From assembly GCA_016292805.1 (NCBI GenBank), contig JAEDFM010000006.1, forward strand, positions 1-64,000: a stretch of DNA of 64,000 nucleotides, given 5' to 3'. Under the pieces are notes generated by a model. It searched no databases. It worked only from the letters and a program-made list of their open reading frames with translations, and was not told the DNA's origin. This document shows positions 27,143 to 36,310 of this stretch, one piece after another (the stretch's first letter is position 1; every line of letters starts with the position of its first letter). The stretch comes from Treponema sp. (GTDB lineage Bacteria > Spirochaetota > Spirochaetia > Treponematales > Treponemataceae). Position numbers and translations under genes: made by a program.

Positions 27143-30100
27143 ATGGAGAAGAATTTAATTTTAATTAAAGCAAAAGGTGCTGTACTTTCGCATGACTTTG
27201 GAACTGCTGCCCGTTTGTACAAAATGCTGCTGGCTGAAGATCCTTCAAATGTTGAGTATTTGAAGCAGTTGGGAAGCATTTATGTTCAGAATCAGGAAGA
27301 TGAAAAGGCAATTCCTTATTATGAACAGATTATTACTTTCTATCCTCACTATATAGAAGCTATGAACAGCCTGGGTGCTATTTATCGTCGCCTTGGCCGT
27401 TACGAAGAATCAATTGGGATTCTTCAGCGAGCTGTTGATGAAGGACGTGATACTGCAAGTGTAAACTATAACCTTGGTTTTACATACAAGGAGATGGGAA
27501 ACTTTGATGATGCCATTGATGCCTTTAATCTTGTAGTTCACGAAAATCCAGATGATGTGCTTGCTTATAATCATCTTGGTAGAATTTATCATTCTCAGAA
27601 AAATTATGATAAGGCAATTGCTTCGTATAAACGAGGTTTACAGATTGACCAGAATCATCCTATCCTTAATTACAATCTTGCACATGTTTACGAAGATACA
27701 AAAAATGTTACAGATGCAATCCGCTGTTATCAGGCTGCATTAAAGACTCGCCCGGGTTGGGTAGATGCAATAAATGACTTTAGTGAACTTTTAATTAAGA
27801 GTCAGAAAAATAAAGAAGCCCAGGATTTAGTTCAGCAGTCTATTAAACTTCATCCTACAAATGCTGACCTTCTTTGTTTGCTTGGCCGCATTTATTTGAA
27901 TCAGTACGATTATTCTTCTGCCGAAAAAACATTCAAGCAGGCTGATTCATATAAAGCAAATGATGTAAAAATTCTTACAGGCTTGTCTGAAGCTTTGGAA
28001 AAAGGCGAAAAGGTTGACGCTGCCCTTAATACTGTTTTAAGTGCTTTGGAAATTGAACCTGAAAACAAAGATATCCGAAAACAGTATGTTCATACTTTGC
28101 TTACTGCAAAAGATTATGATGCAGCTTTGGCCAATGTAAAAGCACTTTATGAAGAAACTGAAGGTAAGGACCTTGCTGTTCTTGATTTGTACGGACAGTA
28201 TTACATCTGTAAGGATCAGGAAGAACAGGCTCAGCAATATTACAACAAGATTCAGACTCAGAATCATCACTATAAGGATTATATGCTTGGTGCTGCCAGC
28301 CGCTTTACTCAGATTGGTAAACTTGATAAGGCTGAAAGCTATGCAAATGAATATATTGAACGCCGTCCTTCAAATCCAGAAGGCTACAATGTTTTAGGAA
28401 AGATTTTTGAAAACAAAGGTGATCTTCATAAAGCAATTGATTCTTATAATAAAAGCTTAAATCTTAGAAGACCAAATGTTCTTGCAGATAAAAAAATTGC
28501 TGCATTCCAGACAGAGCTTGCAAAACAGCCAGAACCAGTTATTGAATCTCCTGCTCCTGTAAGTGAAGCTGAAGAAAACATTGTCCCTGTAGTAGAAACT
28601 CCTGTGGAACAGCAGGAAGAAGCCGCAGTAGAAAATGAAGAATTTGATTACAGCATGTTGGGTGGAAATGTTCCTTTACAGGAAGGTCTTGTGGAAGATG
28701 AAAAAGATTTCTTTGATACACTTGATGAAGATAAAGAATTTATTCCTGAAGACACTGTAGAAGAAGAAAAAGAAGAAGCTGCTCCTGAAGAAGAACAGCC
28801 TAAGTTCAAATACAATACCGGGGATCCAAAAGATGTATTTGATGATGACGGAATCTTTGATGACGATGCAGCAAAAAAAGAAAACGATACTCTTGAAAAT
28901 ACATTGAAAGATGCAATTGATGAAGTTAATAATGAAGATTTAGCTTCGTCTTTGGCTGACGCTGGGGATGATGAACCATTTGATATTTTTGGAAACGATC
29001 CGTTGCCAACAGAAGAAAATGAACCTGCAGTACAACCAGCTTACCAGCCAGAACCTGCACCTCAACCAGCAACACCAGCTGCCCCTAATTATAATCCACA
29101 GCCAATGGATTATTCTGCACAGCAGGCTGCCATGGAACAACGGATGCAGCAGATGGCTATTGATAATGCCGCTAATGCTATGGAAGCTGCCTTCACTGCT
29201 CAGAGAATGGCTCAGCAGCTGGCAGAACAGCAGAGAATTATGCAGGAACAGACACAGAAGGCACTGGAAGAAACTCTTGAAAAAGTTCAGAACATGCAGG
29301 AAGAAAAAATGCGTGCCCAGGATAGAGAAATAGAATCCCTTCTTGAGGATGAAAATATTGTAGATGAAACACCTGCAGAAGAACCTGTAATTCCAGAAGA
29401 TGATTTTGGTGTAGAAGAATTGATTACAGAAGAAGCTGAGGAAAATGTTGACGAAGTTGTGCCAGAAATTACAGAAGATATTACTGATGAAAGTGAAGAT
29501 AAAAATGATGCATCAGAATTCTTAGATGAAGATTTTTGTACAGACTTAAACGATGAAGCTATAGAAGATGAATTCAATTTTAGCGAAATGCAGGATACTT
29601 TGGATGAAGAGCTGTCGCTGGAAGGGGAACCAGCAGAAGTTGAGGACGTAATCTTTGTTACAACTGCTGACTTGCTCAAAGAACTTGGGGAAGAAGTTAT
29701 TGAAGATGCAGTTATTGAAGAACCTGTTACAGAAGACATTCCAGTTGAAGATGAACCTGTTATAGAAGAAGAGCTTGCTGAAGAAGATTCTTTAATTGAG
29801 GGTATTGTTCAGACTGATGAAGCTGCCGCTGCAATTGTAGATGATATGCTTGATAAAATTGAACGCATCCTTAGTGACGATGAACTTGCCGCAGAATATG
29901 CACCTCAAATTGAGCTGTTCAAAAAACTTAAGGTTTTAAGCGAATATCTTCCAGAGTCTGAAAAGAATACATTCCTTTCATGCCGTATGCGCATGTTGAT
30001 TGAATACATTATTTCTAAGATGTCGGGAAAACCTGGTTTGCTTTCTACTGCAACTGCTTTGCTTAAATCTGGTGTTCTTGGTGAAGAATATAATGACAGA

Positions 30101-30283
30101 CTAAATGATGAGATTGAATCAGATGATGAAGTAAGAAATGAACTTATTCGAGTTGTTCTTATGGATATGAAGAAAATGTCTAAAAATCTTCCAGATCAAT
30201 TACTGGCAGATGCTATGGCTGCCAGCATTGATAACATTCTTGAAAGAATTGAACTGGAAGATCAGAAAAGTAAAATTTTTTAG
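27143..30283 (+). CDS. Large TPR protein with acidic low-complexity C-terminal half
   Basis: 1046 residues. The first 450 or so are about a dozen tetratricopeptide repeats (typical units AIPYYEQIITFYPHYIEAMNSLGAIYRRLG and AIASYKRGLQIDQNHPILNYNLAHVYED). A Glu/Asp/Pro-rich region follows (about 455-620), then a Gln/Met/Ala-rich helical stretch (about 640-730, probable coiled coil), a second acidic region (730-890) and a compact helical C-terminal domain (about 900-1046). There is no signal peptide or membrane segment, so it is likely a cytoplasmic scaffold. The partner is not evident from the neighbours. Its stop overlaps the convergent M24 gene by four bases. Confidence 0.8.
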   Translation: MEKNLILIKAKGAVLSHDFGTAARLYKMLLAEDPSNVEYLKQLGSIYVQNQEDEKAIPYYEQIITFYPHYIEAMNSLGAIYRRLGRYEESIGILQRAVDEGRDTASVNYNLGFTYKEMGNFDDAIDAFNLVVHENPDDVLAYNHLGRIYHSQKNYDKAIASYKRGLQIDQNHPILNYNLAHVYEDTKNVTDAIRCYQAALKTRPGWVDAINDFSELLIKSQKNKEAQDLVQQSIKLHPTNADLLCLLGRIYLNQYDYSSAEKTFKQADSYKANDVKILTGLSEALEKGEKVDAALNTVLSALEIEPENKDIRKQYVHTLLTAKDYDAALANVKALYEETEGKDLAVLDLYGQYYICKDQEEQAQQYYNKIQTQNHHYKDYMLGAASRFTQIGKLDKAESYANEYIERRPSNPEGYNVLGKIFENKGDLHKAIDSYNKSLNLRRPNVLADKKIAAFQTELAKQPEPVIESPAPVSEAEENIVPVVETPVEQQEEAAVENEEFDYSMLGGNVPLQEGLVEDEKDFFDTLDEDKEFIPEDTVEEEKEEAAPEEEQPKFKYNTGDPKDVFDDDGIFDDDAAKKENDTLENTLKDAIDEVNNEDLASSLADAGDDEPFDIFGNDPLPTEENEPAVQPAYQPEPAPQPATPAAPNYNPQPMDYSAQQAAMEQRMQQMAIDNAANAMEAAFTAQRMAQQLAEQQRIMQEQTQKALEETLEKVQNMQEEKMRAQDREIESLLEDENIVDETPAEEPVIPEDDFGVEELITEEAEENVDEVVPEITEDITDESEDKNDASEFLDEDFCTDLNDEAIEDEFNFSEMQDTLDEELSLEGEPAEVEDVIFVTTADLLKELGEEVIEDAVIEEPVTEDIPVEDEPVIEEELAEEDSLIEGIVQTDEAAAAIVDDMLDKIERILSDDELAAEYAPQIELFKKLKVLSEYLPESEKNTFLSCRMRMLIEYIISKMSGKPGLLSTATALLKSGVLGEEYNDRLNDEIESDDEVRNELIRVVLMDMKKMSKNLPDQLLADAMAASIDNILERIELEDQKSKIF

Positions 30284-31428
30284 ATTACAATAATTCTAGA
30301 GTGACTGATTACCTCATTGCCGGTTTCGGTAATGAGGACATCATTCTCTAATCTTGTTCCACCAATTTCTGGGTCGTAAAGACCTGGCTCACAAGTTAAA
30401 ATCATTCCAGGAATAAACTTAAGATTTGGATCTGTTTTTGTGCTTACTCTTGGATATTCATGAATTTCCAATCCAATACCATGACCTAAAGTATGAGGCA
30501 TTTTGCGTTTTGCAGTTGCAAAAATTGCATCGGCTTTTTTTGCGGCTTCTGTAATTGTATGTTCTTTTGTGTATAATTTTACACAGGAATCGTAAGCCTG
30601 CTGAACCAGCTGTAACTGCTGTTGCTGCTGGAAGGAAAGTTTTCCCTGGGCAACTGTAAGGGTTGTGTCGCTGGTGTAGCCGTTGTAAACTACGCCGAAA
30701 TCCAGAATGGAAAGTCCCTGTGCAGGCCATGGATTTGAGGTGTAACCTGGGAAAGCGTGAATGGCAAAGCTTCGGGCCGGTCCAGCTGCCAGTGTATCAA
30801 AGCCGGTTCTTTCGCAGCCGTGCTCACGGCACATTTTTTCAATTAAAAGTGCTACATCCATTTCGGTTTTAATTTTTCCAGATTTTACACGATTTTCAAT
30901 TTCATCAATAATTAAATCACCAATACGAGCCGCTTCTTTTGTGCATTCAATTTCGTATTCATCTTTTACCATTCTGGAATCAACTGTAAATTTGTGGGCA
31001 CCATCTTCTTTACAGCGGCAGTCGTAGTTTGCAAGTGCATCCAGGAATTTAAGATAATGAGGATATGTAAGATATGGTGGCAATTCAATTTTGCTGTTTT
31101 CACCGTGAGTGTAGCAGGCATTCATAACAGATTTAACAGCTTCCAAATCTGAGTTTTTGTAGCGGGTATAAGGAATCATTTTATCTGTAAAGGAAATCTG
31201 TTTTGCAAGATTTTCATCCCATGGTACAAGTACAGAATAACCGTCGCTGTAAATAATAAGAACACAGTCTGAAGTATGACCGCAGTAATAACGGACAGCT
31301 GGTTCACGGTGTTCTTCACTGTCAATAAAAACGCAGGCACCTGTATTGTTATCTCTAAGATACTTAGCAAGCTTTGCCCGTCTGTTTTTATAAATCTGTT
31401 TTAAATCATCATTTGTATATTTTTTCAT
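30280..31428 (-). CDS. M24 family metallopeptidase, Xaa-Pro aminopeptidase-like
   Basis: A creatinase-fold peptidase of 382 aa. An N-terminal creatinase_N domain (about 1-150) precedes the pita-bread domain, in which the five metal ligands are visible: Asp243 and Asp254 (ILDFGVVYNGYTSDTT), His316 (HTLGHGIGLEIHE), Glu347 (LTCEPGLYD) and Glu361 (GGTRLENDVLI). The family removes N-terminal residues preceding proline or cleaves X-Pro dipeptides. The sequence does not separate PepP from PepQ. It is just behind murJ (8 nt) on the minus strand. Confidence 0.88.
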   Translation of the reverse strand: MKKYTNDDLKQIYKNRRAKLAKYLRDNNTGACVFIDSEEHREPAVRYYCGHTSDCVLIIYSDGYSVLVPWDENLAKQISFTDKMIPYTRYKNSDLEAVKSVMNACYTHGENSKIELPPYLTYPHYLKFLDALANYDCRCKEDGAHKFTVDSRMVKDEYEIECTKEAARIGDLIIDEIENRVKSGKIKTEMDVALLIEKMCREHGCERTGFDTLAAGPARSFAIHAFPGYTSNPWPAQGLSILDFGVVYNGYTSDTTLTVAQGKLSFQQQQQLQLVQQAYDSCVKLYTKEHTITEAAKKADAIFATAKRKMPHTLGHGIGLEIHEYPRVSTKTDPNLKFIPGMILTCEPGLYDPEIGGTRLENDVLITETGNEVISHSRIIVI

Positions 31429-31436
31429 AAGTAATC

Positions 31437-33068
31437 CTATTTTCTAAATTTTCCAATAATTGCTTTTACCATATCGTCCCTGGTAATAATCAATTCCAGA
31501 ATTCCAACGACTGCAAATACTACAGCAAGAATTGCAACTGGCAGACCGTAACCAATCAATTTTCCATGGCCTGCAAAAGTGTTAAGCAAAATTGGACGCA
31601 GGAAATAACAAGGGAGAGCGGCAATTACAGAATAAACAATCATTTTAAAGGCATACAGAATAGTGCTTATCACAACTTTCTTTACATTCATAGCTTCCAT
31701 TTTTCTCATAAAGATAAAAAGGAAAACTGTATTAATAAAGCTGGCGATTGAAAGTGCCAGAGCAATACCATTTCCACCCATTGGATGTACAAGAATTAGA
31801 ACCAGAAGAATGTTTGAAATAAAGCTGATAATACCTGCCAGTGCTGGTGGTTTTGTGTTTTTCTGGGCGTAAAAGGCTGGGGAAATGATTCGATTTAAGG
31901 CAATAAATTCCAGTCCGCAGATGTGGAAATTAAATACTCCCAGGGTAAGTGCAACAGAGGTGTCATCAAAAGCTTTTCCTCTGTAAAGCAGAGAGATTAA
32001 TTCACGGCCAGTAACCAGAGAGTAAGCTGTAACTGGGATGGAAATTAATGTCATGATTTTTAATGACTGAATAAGCATATCATTAAACTCTTCCCACTTT
32101 TTGTTGTTTGCAAGACCTGTTAAATCAGGAAGTATTACTGTTCCAATAGAAACGGCAAAAATACCAAGAATCAATTCCTGAAGACGGAGGCTGTACTGTA
32201 AACCAGAGGCAATACCTTCGCCTGTGCGGGTAGCCATAAACGTAGAAACCAGATCGTTTAACTGGTAAGCGGCCATACCAACAATGGTTGGTGCAACTAA
32301 GGCAATAACTTTTCGGGTACCTGGGTTCGAGAAGGTCTTTTTAAGGGATGTAAAACAAACCTTCCAGCCTGTGTTGTGAAGGAAAGGCCACTGGAATAGC
32401 GCCTGCACACAACCTCCCAGTATTACACCAATAGACATGGCAATTGCTGGATCTGGAGTGTATGGCGCCAGAATGTATGTGCTTAAAATTACAATTCCAT
32501 TAAATAAAACTGGAGTAAAGCCAGAAGGTGCAAAAATCTTACATCCGTTTAATATTCCCTGGAAGAATGCTGCAACCGAAATTACAAAAAGGTAAGGGAA
32601 CATGATTCTTGTAAGAATTGTGATTTCATCTTTCTGGAGCATCCAGTATTTGACCTGTTCCAGGTAATCTAAAGCCTGTACATCAACCGGTTTTTTACAG
32701 AAAAGTGGGACCAGCAAAGGAGTGATAATAATTCCAATTACAACAATACAGGAGGTAAGGAAGGTTACCAGGGTAAAGGTGGAATTAATAAACTGCTGTG
32801 TTTCCTTTTTAGTTTCATCATCATCGCCTTTTTCCAGATACCCCTTAAAGGTGGGAATAAAGGCAACCGAAATTGCATTTTCCGCAAACAGACGGCGCAA
32901 AAGGTTTGGAATCATAAATGCTACCGAAAAAGCATCTGCATACAAACCAGTTCCTAAAAAGGCAGCTTTAGTCATTTCACGAATTAAGCCCATAATTCGT
33001 GAGGCAAATGTCATTATTGAAAGTATTAATCCTGAACGCAGGAGAGAAGATTTCTTTTTTGTACCCAT
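31437..33068 (-). CDS. murJ: Lipid II flippase MurJ (MviN family)
   Basis: A polytopic inner-membrane protein of the MOP exporter superfamily, 543 aa with about 14 membrane helices, that flips the peptidoglycan precursor lipid II. The N-terminus SGLILSIMTFASRIMGLIREMTKAAFLGTG and the segment NLLRRLFAENAISVAFIPTF are characteristic, including the cavity arginines. A cytoplasmic loop of about 50 residues (residues 76-125) is charged. It diverges from the cyclase gene, whose promoter lies in the gap. Confidence 0.93.
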   Translation of the reverse strand: MGTKKKSSLLRSGLILSIMTFASRIMGLIREMTKAAFLGTGLYADAFSVAFMIPNLLRRLFAENAISVAFIPTFKGYLEKGDDDETKKETQQFINSTFTLVTFLTSCIVVIGIIITPLLVPLFCKKPVDVQALDYLEQVKYWMLQKDEITILTRIMFPYLFVISVAAFFQGILNGCKIFAPSGFTPVLFNGIVILSTYILAPYTPDPAIAMSIGVILGGCVQALFQWPFLHNTGWKVCFTSLKKTFSNPGTRKVIALVAPTIVGMAAYQLNDLVSTFMATRTGEGIASGLQYSLRLQELILGIFAVSIGTVILPDLTGLANNKKWEEFNDMLIQSLKIMTLISIPVTAYSLVTGRELISLLYRGKAFDDTSVALTLGVFNFHICGLEFIALNRIISPAFYAQKNTKPPALAGIISFISNILLVLILVHPMGGNGIALALSIASFINTVFLFIFMRKMEAMNVKKVVISTILYAFKMIVYSVIAALPCYFLRPILLNTFAGHGKLIGYGLPVAILAVVFAVVGILELIITRDDMVKAIIGKFRK

Positions 33069-33086
33069 AGTAAGAGAATAATATTA

Positions 33087-33115
33087 TTGAGGAATTCAAT
33101 CAATTGACTTATAAT
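33087..33115 (+). promoter_or_regulatory. Promoter of the nucleotide cyclase operon
   Basis: TTGAGG (33087-33092), a 17-bp spacer and a perfect TATAAT (33110-33115). The start site would be near 33122, which excludes translation from the TTG at 33104 and supports the GTG at 33149. Confidence 0.7.
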
Positions 33116-33148
33116 TTTTGTATACGCGCAAAAAAAAGAGGCATTATC

Positions 33149-34834
33149 GTGCAGTTATTTTCAAAAGTCGGTAAGACAAGAATTGTTCCTATCGGTTTTA
33201 AAATTGGTCTTATCTTTATTGTTTTAATTCTTCTATCTAATTTTGCCACAAACTTCATTTCAGTTCGGCTTTCTCAAAAGCAGTTAGTTAAACTGAATAA
33301 CCAGATTATGGTCGATCAGTTAAAGGAATTGTATAACAATGCATCTAATCAGTATCAGATTTATTCGTATTCAGGTAATAAAACTGATGTTTCTTCATCT
33401 ATGAAAAAGGTTGCAGCTGCTGGTTTTACAAATCCAAACAGTGTGGCAATTGGTGTTGATAAGTTGGGAAACATAAAGTTTCTTGCTACAAATAATCCAG
33501 AAACAATCTGGACTCGCTTTATTGATACTGATGCTCTGGAAAAACTTAATTCTGATTATGAAAATGATTTAGTTGAAGGTTCCCTTTTGTTCAAAACACT
33601 GGAAGGGGAATTCTTTGGTGTATATAAATATCATTCTGACTGGGATTATTACTTAATCCGTGCTGAACTTCGTGATGATGTAAACCGCAATACTCACAGA
33701 GTTTTTGGAACAACATCTTTAATCATCGTAATTCTTACAATTCTGTTCATTGTAATTGGATATATGATTCTTCATCATGAGTTCCGAACTATTCGTCAGT
33801 TTACAAGCGAACTTTATGCAATGCAGAAAAAGAAGAAGATGGGGCTTATTGATATTTCTAAGGCTTCAAATGATGATATTACTTACATGGCAACTTCTTT
33901 CAACTCACTTTCGGCTTCTGTAAACAGTCTGTTAACAACTTTCCAGAAGTTCGTTTCTAAGGACGTTGTTGCAAAGGCTTATTCTGAGCAGGGAATTTCG
34001 CTGGAAGGTAGTCAGCAGGAACTGGCAATTCTTTTCTCTGATATTCGCAGCTTTACTTACCGTACAGAAACATTAGGTAACGATATTATTGATGTTCTTA
34101 ATGTTCACTATAACCGTGTAATTCATAATGTTCACGAAAACAGCGGTGTAGTTGGTTCTATTATTGGTGATGCTATTCTTGCAATTTACGGTACTCTTGA
34201 TTCTAAAATGTCAAAATCTTACAACGCAATTCGTGCAGCCTGGGATATTACTCACGAAACTGCAAAACTGCGTGAAGAAATGATTGAACGACGCAAGGAA
34301 ATCGAAAAAACAAGACAGCTTACAGAATCTGAAGAAAATGTTTTCCAGGCTGTTTTAATTGATGTTGGTGTTGGTGTTGACGGTGGTACAGTATTCTACG
34401 GAAACATTGGATCTCATGAACACATGGCAAATACAGTAATTGGTGATAATGTAAACTCTGCTTCCCGCCTTGAAGGTTTAACTCGTTTCTATCATCTTCC
34501 TGTAATTGTTTCTGAATATGTTAAGAATGAAGTAACCAGCGAAAGTGCCCGCTATAAGTTCTATGAAATTGATACAGTTCTTGTAAAAGGTAAAACAGAA
34601 GGTAAGAAGATTTATCTTCCATTTGATACAAACGAAATGAGTACAGATTTAATGAATCAGTATGATATTTTCGAAGAAGGTTTACAGGCTTATTACAAAG
34701 GTGACTGGAAAAATGCCCGTAAGAGCATGAAAGCCTGCGAACTTGAAGTTGCAGAAGTTTTCCTTGAAAGAATGGGAACAAAAGGTTCGGCACCTGCTGA
34801 CTGGAGTGGAATATGGACAATGACAACAAAATAG
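33149..34834 (+). CDS. Membrane-bound class III adenylate/guanylate cyclase
   Basis: An N-terminal helix (about 12-35), an extracytoplasmic sensor of about 145 residues, a second helix (about 185-210, SLIIVILTILFIVIGYMIL), a HAMP-like linker and a class III cyclase domain. Metal-binding Asp residues are in ILFSDIRSFTYRTE and IGDAILAIYGTL. The transition-state Asn/Arg pair is in VIGDNVNSASRLEGL. It should make cAMP (or cGMP) in response to an unknown envelope signal. The frame opens at 33104, but promoter position and AGAGG eight bases upstream favour GTG 33149. It overlaps the next gene by 22 nt. Confidence 0.87.
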   Translation: MQLFSKVGKTRIVPIGFKIGLIFIVLILLSNFATNFISVRLSQKQLVKLNNQIMVDQLKELYNNASNQYQIYSYSGNKTDVSSSMKKVAAAGFTNPNSVAIGVDKLGNIKFLATNNPETIWTRFIDTDALEKLNSDYENDLVEGSLLFKTLEGEFFGVYKYHSDWDYYLIRAELRDDVNRNTHRVFGTTSLIIVILTILFIVIGYMILHHEFRTIRQFTSELYAMQKKKKMGLIDISKASNDDITYMATSFNSLSASVNSLLTTFQKFVSKDVVAKAYSEQGISLEGSQQELAILFSDIRSFTYRTETLGNDIIDVLNVHYNRVIHNVHENSGVVGSIIGDAILAIYGTLDSKMSKSYNAIRAAWDITHETAKLREEMIERRKEIEKTRQLTESEENVFQAVLIDVGVGVDGGTVFYGNIGSHEHMANTVIGDNVNSASRLEGLTRFYHLPVIVSEYVKNEVTSESARYKFYEIDTVLVKGKTEGKKIYLPFDTNEMSTDLMNQYDIFEEGLQAYYKGDWKNARKSMKACELEVAEVFLERMGTKGSAPADWSGIWTMTTK

Positions 34835-36267
34835 ATAATAAATCATCAGGTATCCATAAACGCCATGATGAAGTTCTTTTATTCCTTGATGAAGAATTAA
34901 AAAACTTGCAGAAGGGTTCTAATCAGGATGTTTATGATATTAAAAAGGAATATGCAAAGACTAAGAATAATAAATCTCCATTTACTATTCTTGTTCTGGT
35001 TGCGACAACAGTAGTTCTTCTTGCAACAGCTCTTATAATTACAAAGGTTGTTTCTAAGCAGAATCAGAATATTACTGTAAATCTTGAAGAATTTGATTCT
35101 TTGAATCTTCGTGATTTGCTGGATACTGTTTTCAGAACTCAGGATGATTACAATACTGCTGTAAAAAATAAGGCTTCTCTTGAAGCAGAACAGGCTCGTG
35201 CTATAAAAGAAGCAGAAGCTAAACGAGATAATGATTTATTCATTCTGGAATCCCTTAAGTTGGGAAAAACAGAAACTGCTTCCCGTTCAAAAACAATTGT
35301 TAATGAATGTAATGTAGCTGTAAGTTCTATTAAAACTCAGTATGCCACTTTAATTGCAGAGGTTGATGCTCAGATTGAAGTTTTCCAGAAACAGATGGCT
35401 GAATATGACAATTCAAAGGTTCGCCAGGCTCAGGAACAGGAAAAGGCACTTAATTCTGAACGACAGCTTCGTCAGCTGGAACAGATGGAACTTACTGGCA
35501 AATACGAAAAGAAAATTACAGATTTGCAGAATGCAATGGATAAACTTCGCATTCAGAATCAGGAAGAAATCCGAAAATCTGTAACTGAAGTTCAGACAAA
35601 GTATCAGGCAGAAATTGATAAACTGGACCCAATTCTTTCAGATCCAGCTGCTAAAGCAATTGTTGATGCTGCATATATTTCCGGGGCTTCAAAACTTAAT
35701 ACTTCAAATGTTGCAACTGCAGCTTCTGTTTCAGATGAAAAATTGCTTTCTGCATACGAAAATTATCAGAAATATTATAACGACTATGAATATTTGAATA
35801 ACAAAATTGCTGCTATTCCTCAAAAACATACAATTCCAACTTATGTTGCTGCTAACAGTAAGCTTGTTAATCAGATGGGTGCTGCTTTTACAGATGCAAC
35901 ATTGAATCTGTATCAGAAAAACGTACAGCTTCAGAAAAAACTTGATGATGCTAAAAAAATTGAAGACATTGTATTCACAAATCTTCTTACTGTATCCAGA
36001 GCTACAGCGCTTGTTTATTCTGCTAATTCGGAAGATGATATTCAGATTTTTGTTGCTGAACGGGCTAGAAGTATGGTAGATGAAGTTGCTGGTGCCGGTG
36101 CTGAAATGGTAATTGGAAAAGTCAGCGTAAAGGGTAGAGTAATGATGGATGAAGATGGAGTATACCGCTTCCACATGGGAGAAGATACAGAAGGTAACCC
36201 AATTCCACTTCCAGTAGAGATTTCTGCAGTAACTCCAGGTATTTTTGTTAAATTGATGAATAAATAA
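34813..36267 (+). CDS. Membrane-anchored coiled-coil protein of unknown function
   Basis: Not recognised. A charged cytoplasmic N-terminus of about 55 residues is followed by one helix (SPFTILVLVATTVVLLATALIITKVV). A long coiled coil comes next (about 105-275, with heptad-rich stretches such as ARAIKEAEAKRDNDLFILESLKLG) and a mixed C-terminal domain rich in small residues and strands (about 400-484). The ATG lies inside the end of the cyclase gene with TGGAG upstream, implying coupled translation. It may transmit or receive the cyclase signal at the membrane, but this rests on position only. Confidence 0.65.
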   Translation: MDNDNKIDNKSSGIHKRHDEVLLFLDEELKNLQKGSNQDVYDIKKEYAKTKNNKSPFTILVLVATTVVLLATALIITKVVSKQNQNITVNLEEFDSLNLRDLLDTVFRTQDDYNTAVKNKASLEAEQARAIKEAEAKRDNDLFILESLKLGKTETASRSKTIVNECNVAVSSIKTQYATLIAEVDAQIEVFQKQMAEYDNSKVRQAQEQEKALNSERQLRQLEQMELTGKYEKKITDLQNAMDKLRIQNQEEIRKSVTEVQTKYQAEIDKLDPILSDPAAKAIVDAAYISGASKLNTSNVATAASVSDEKLLSAYENYQKYYNDYEYLNNKIAAIPQKHTIPTYVAANSKLVNQMGAAFTDATLNLYQKNVQLQKKLDDAKKIEDIVFTNLLTVSRATALVYSANSEDDIQIFVAERARSMVDEVAGAGAEMVIGKVSVKGRVMMDEDGVYRFHMGEDTEGNPIPLPVEISAVTPGIFVKLMNK

Positions 36268-36310
36268 CTTTTTATTGGGAAAACAGGGATAGTAGCCGAT
36301 AATAATAGAT

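Noticed and set aside
29287..29739. Ser-rich 150-aa minus-strand frame
   Set aside because: It is the complement of the acidic repeats of the TPR protein; its composition is a shadow of Glu/Asp codons.
33104..33148. TTG start of the nucleotide cyclase
   Set aside because: It lies upstream of the predicted transcription start, immediately before a TATAAT box.
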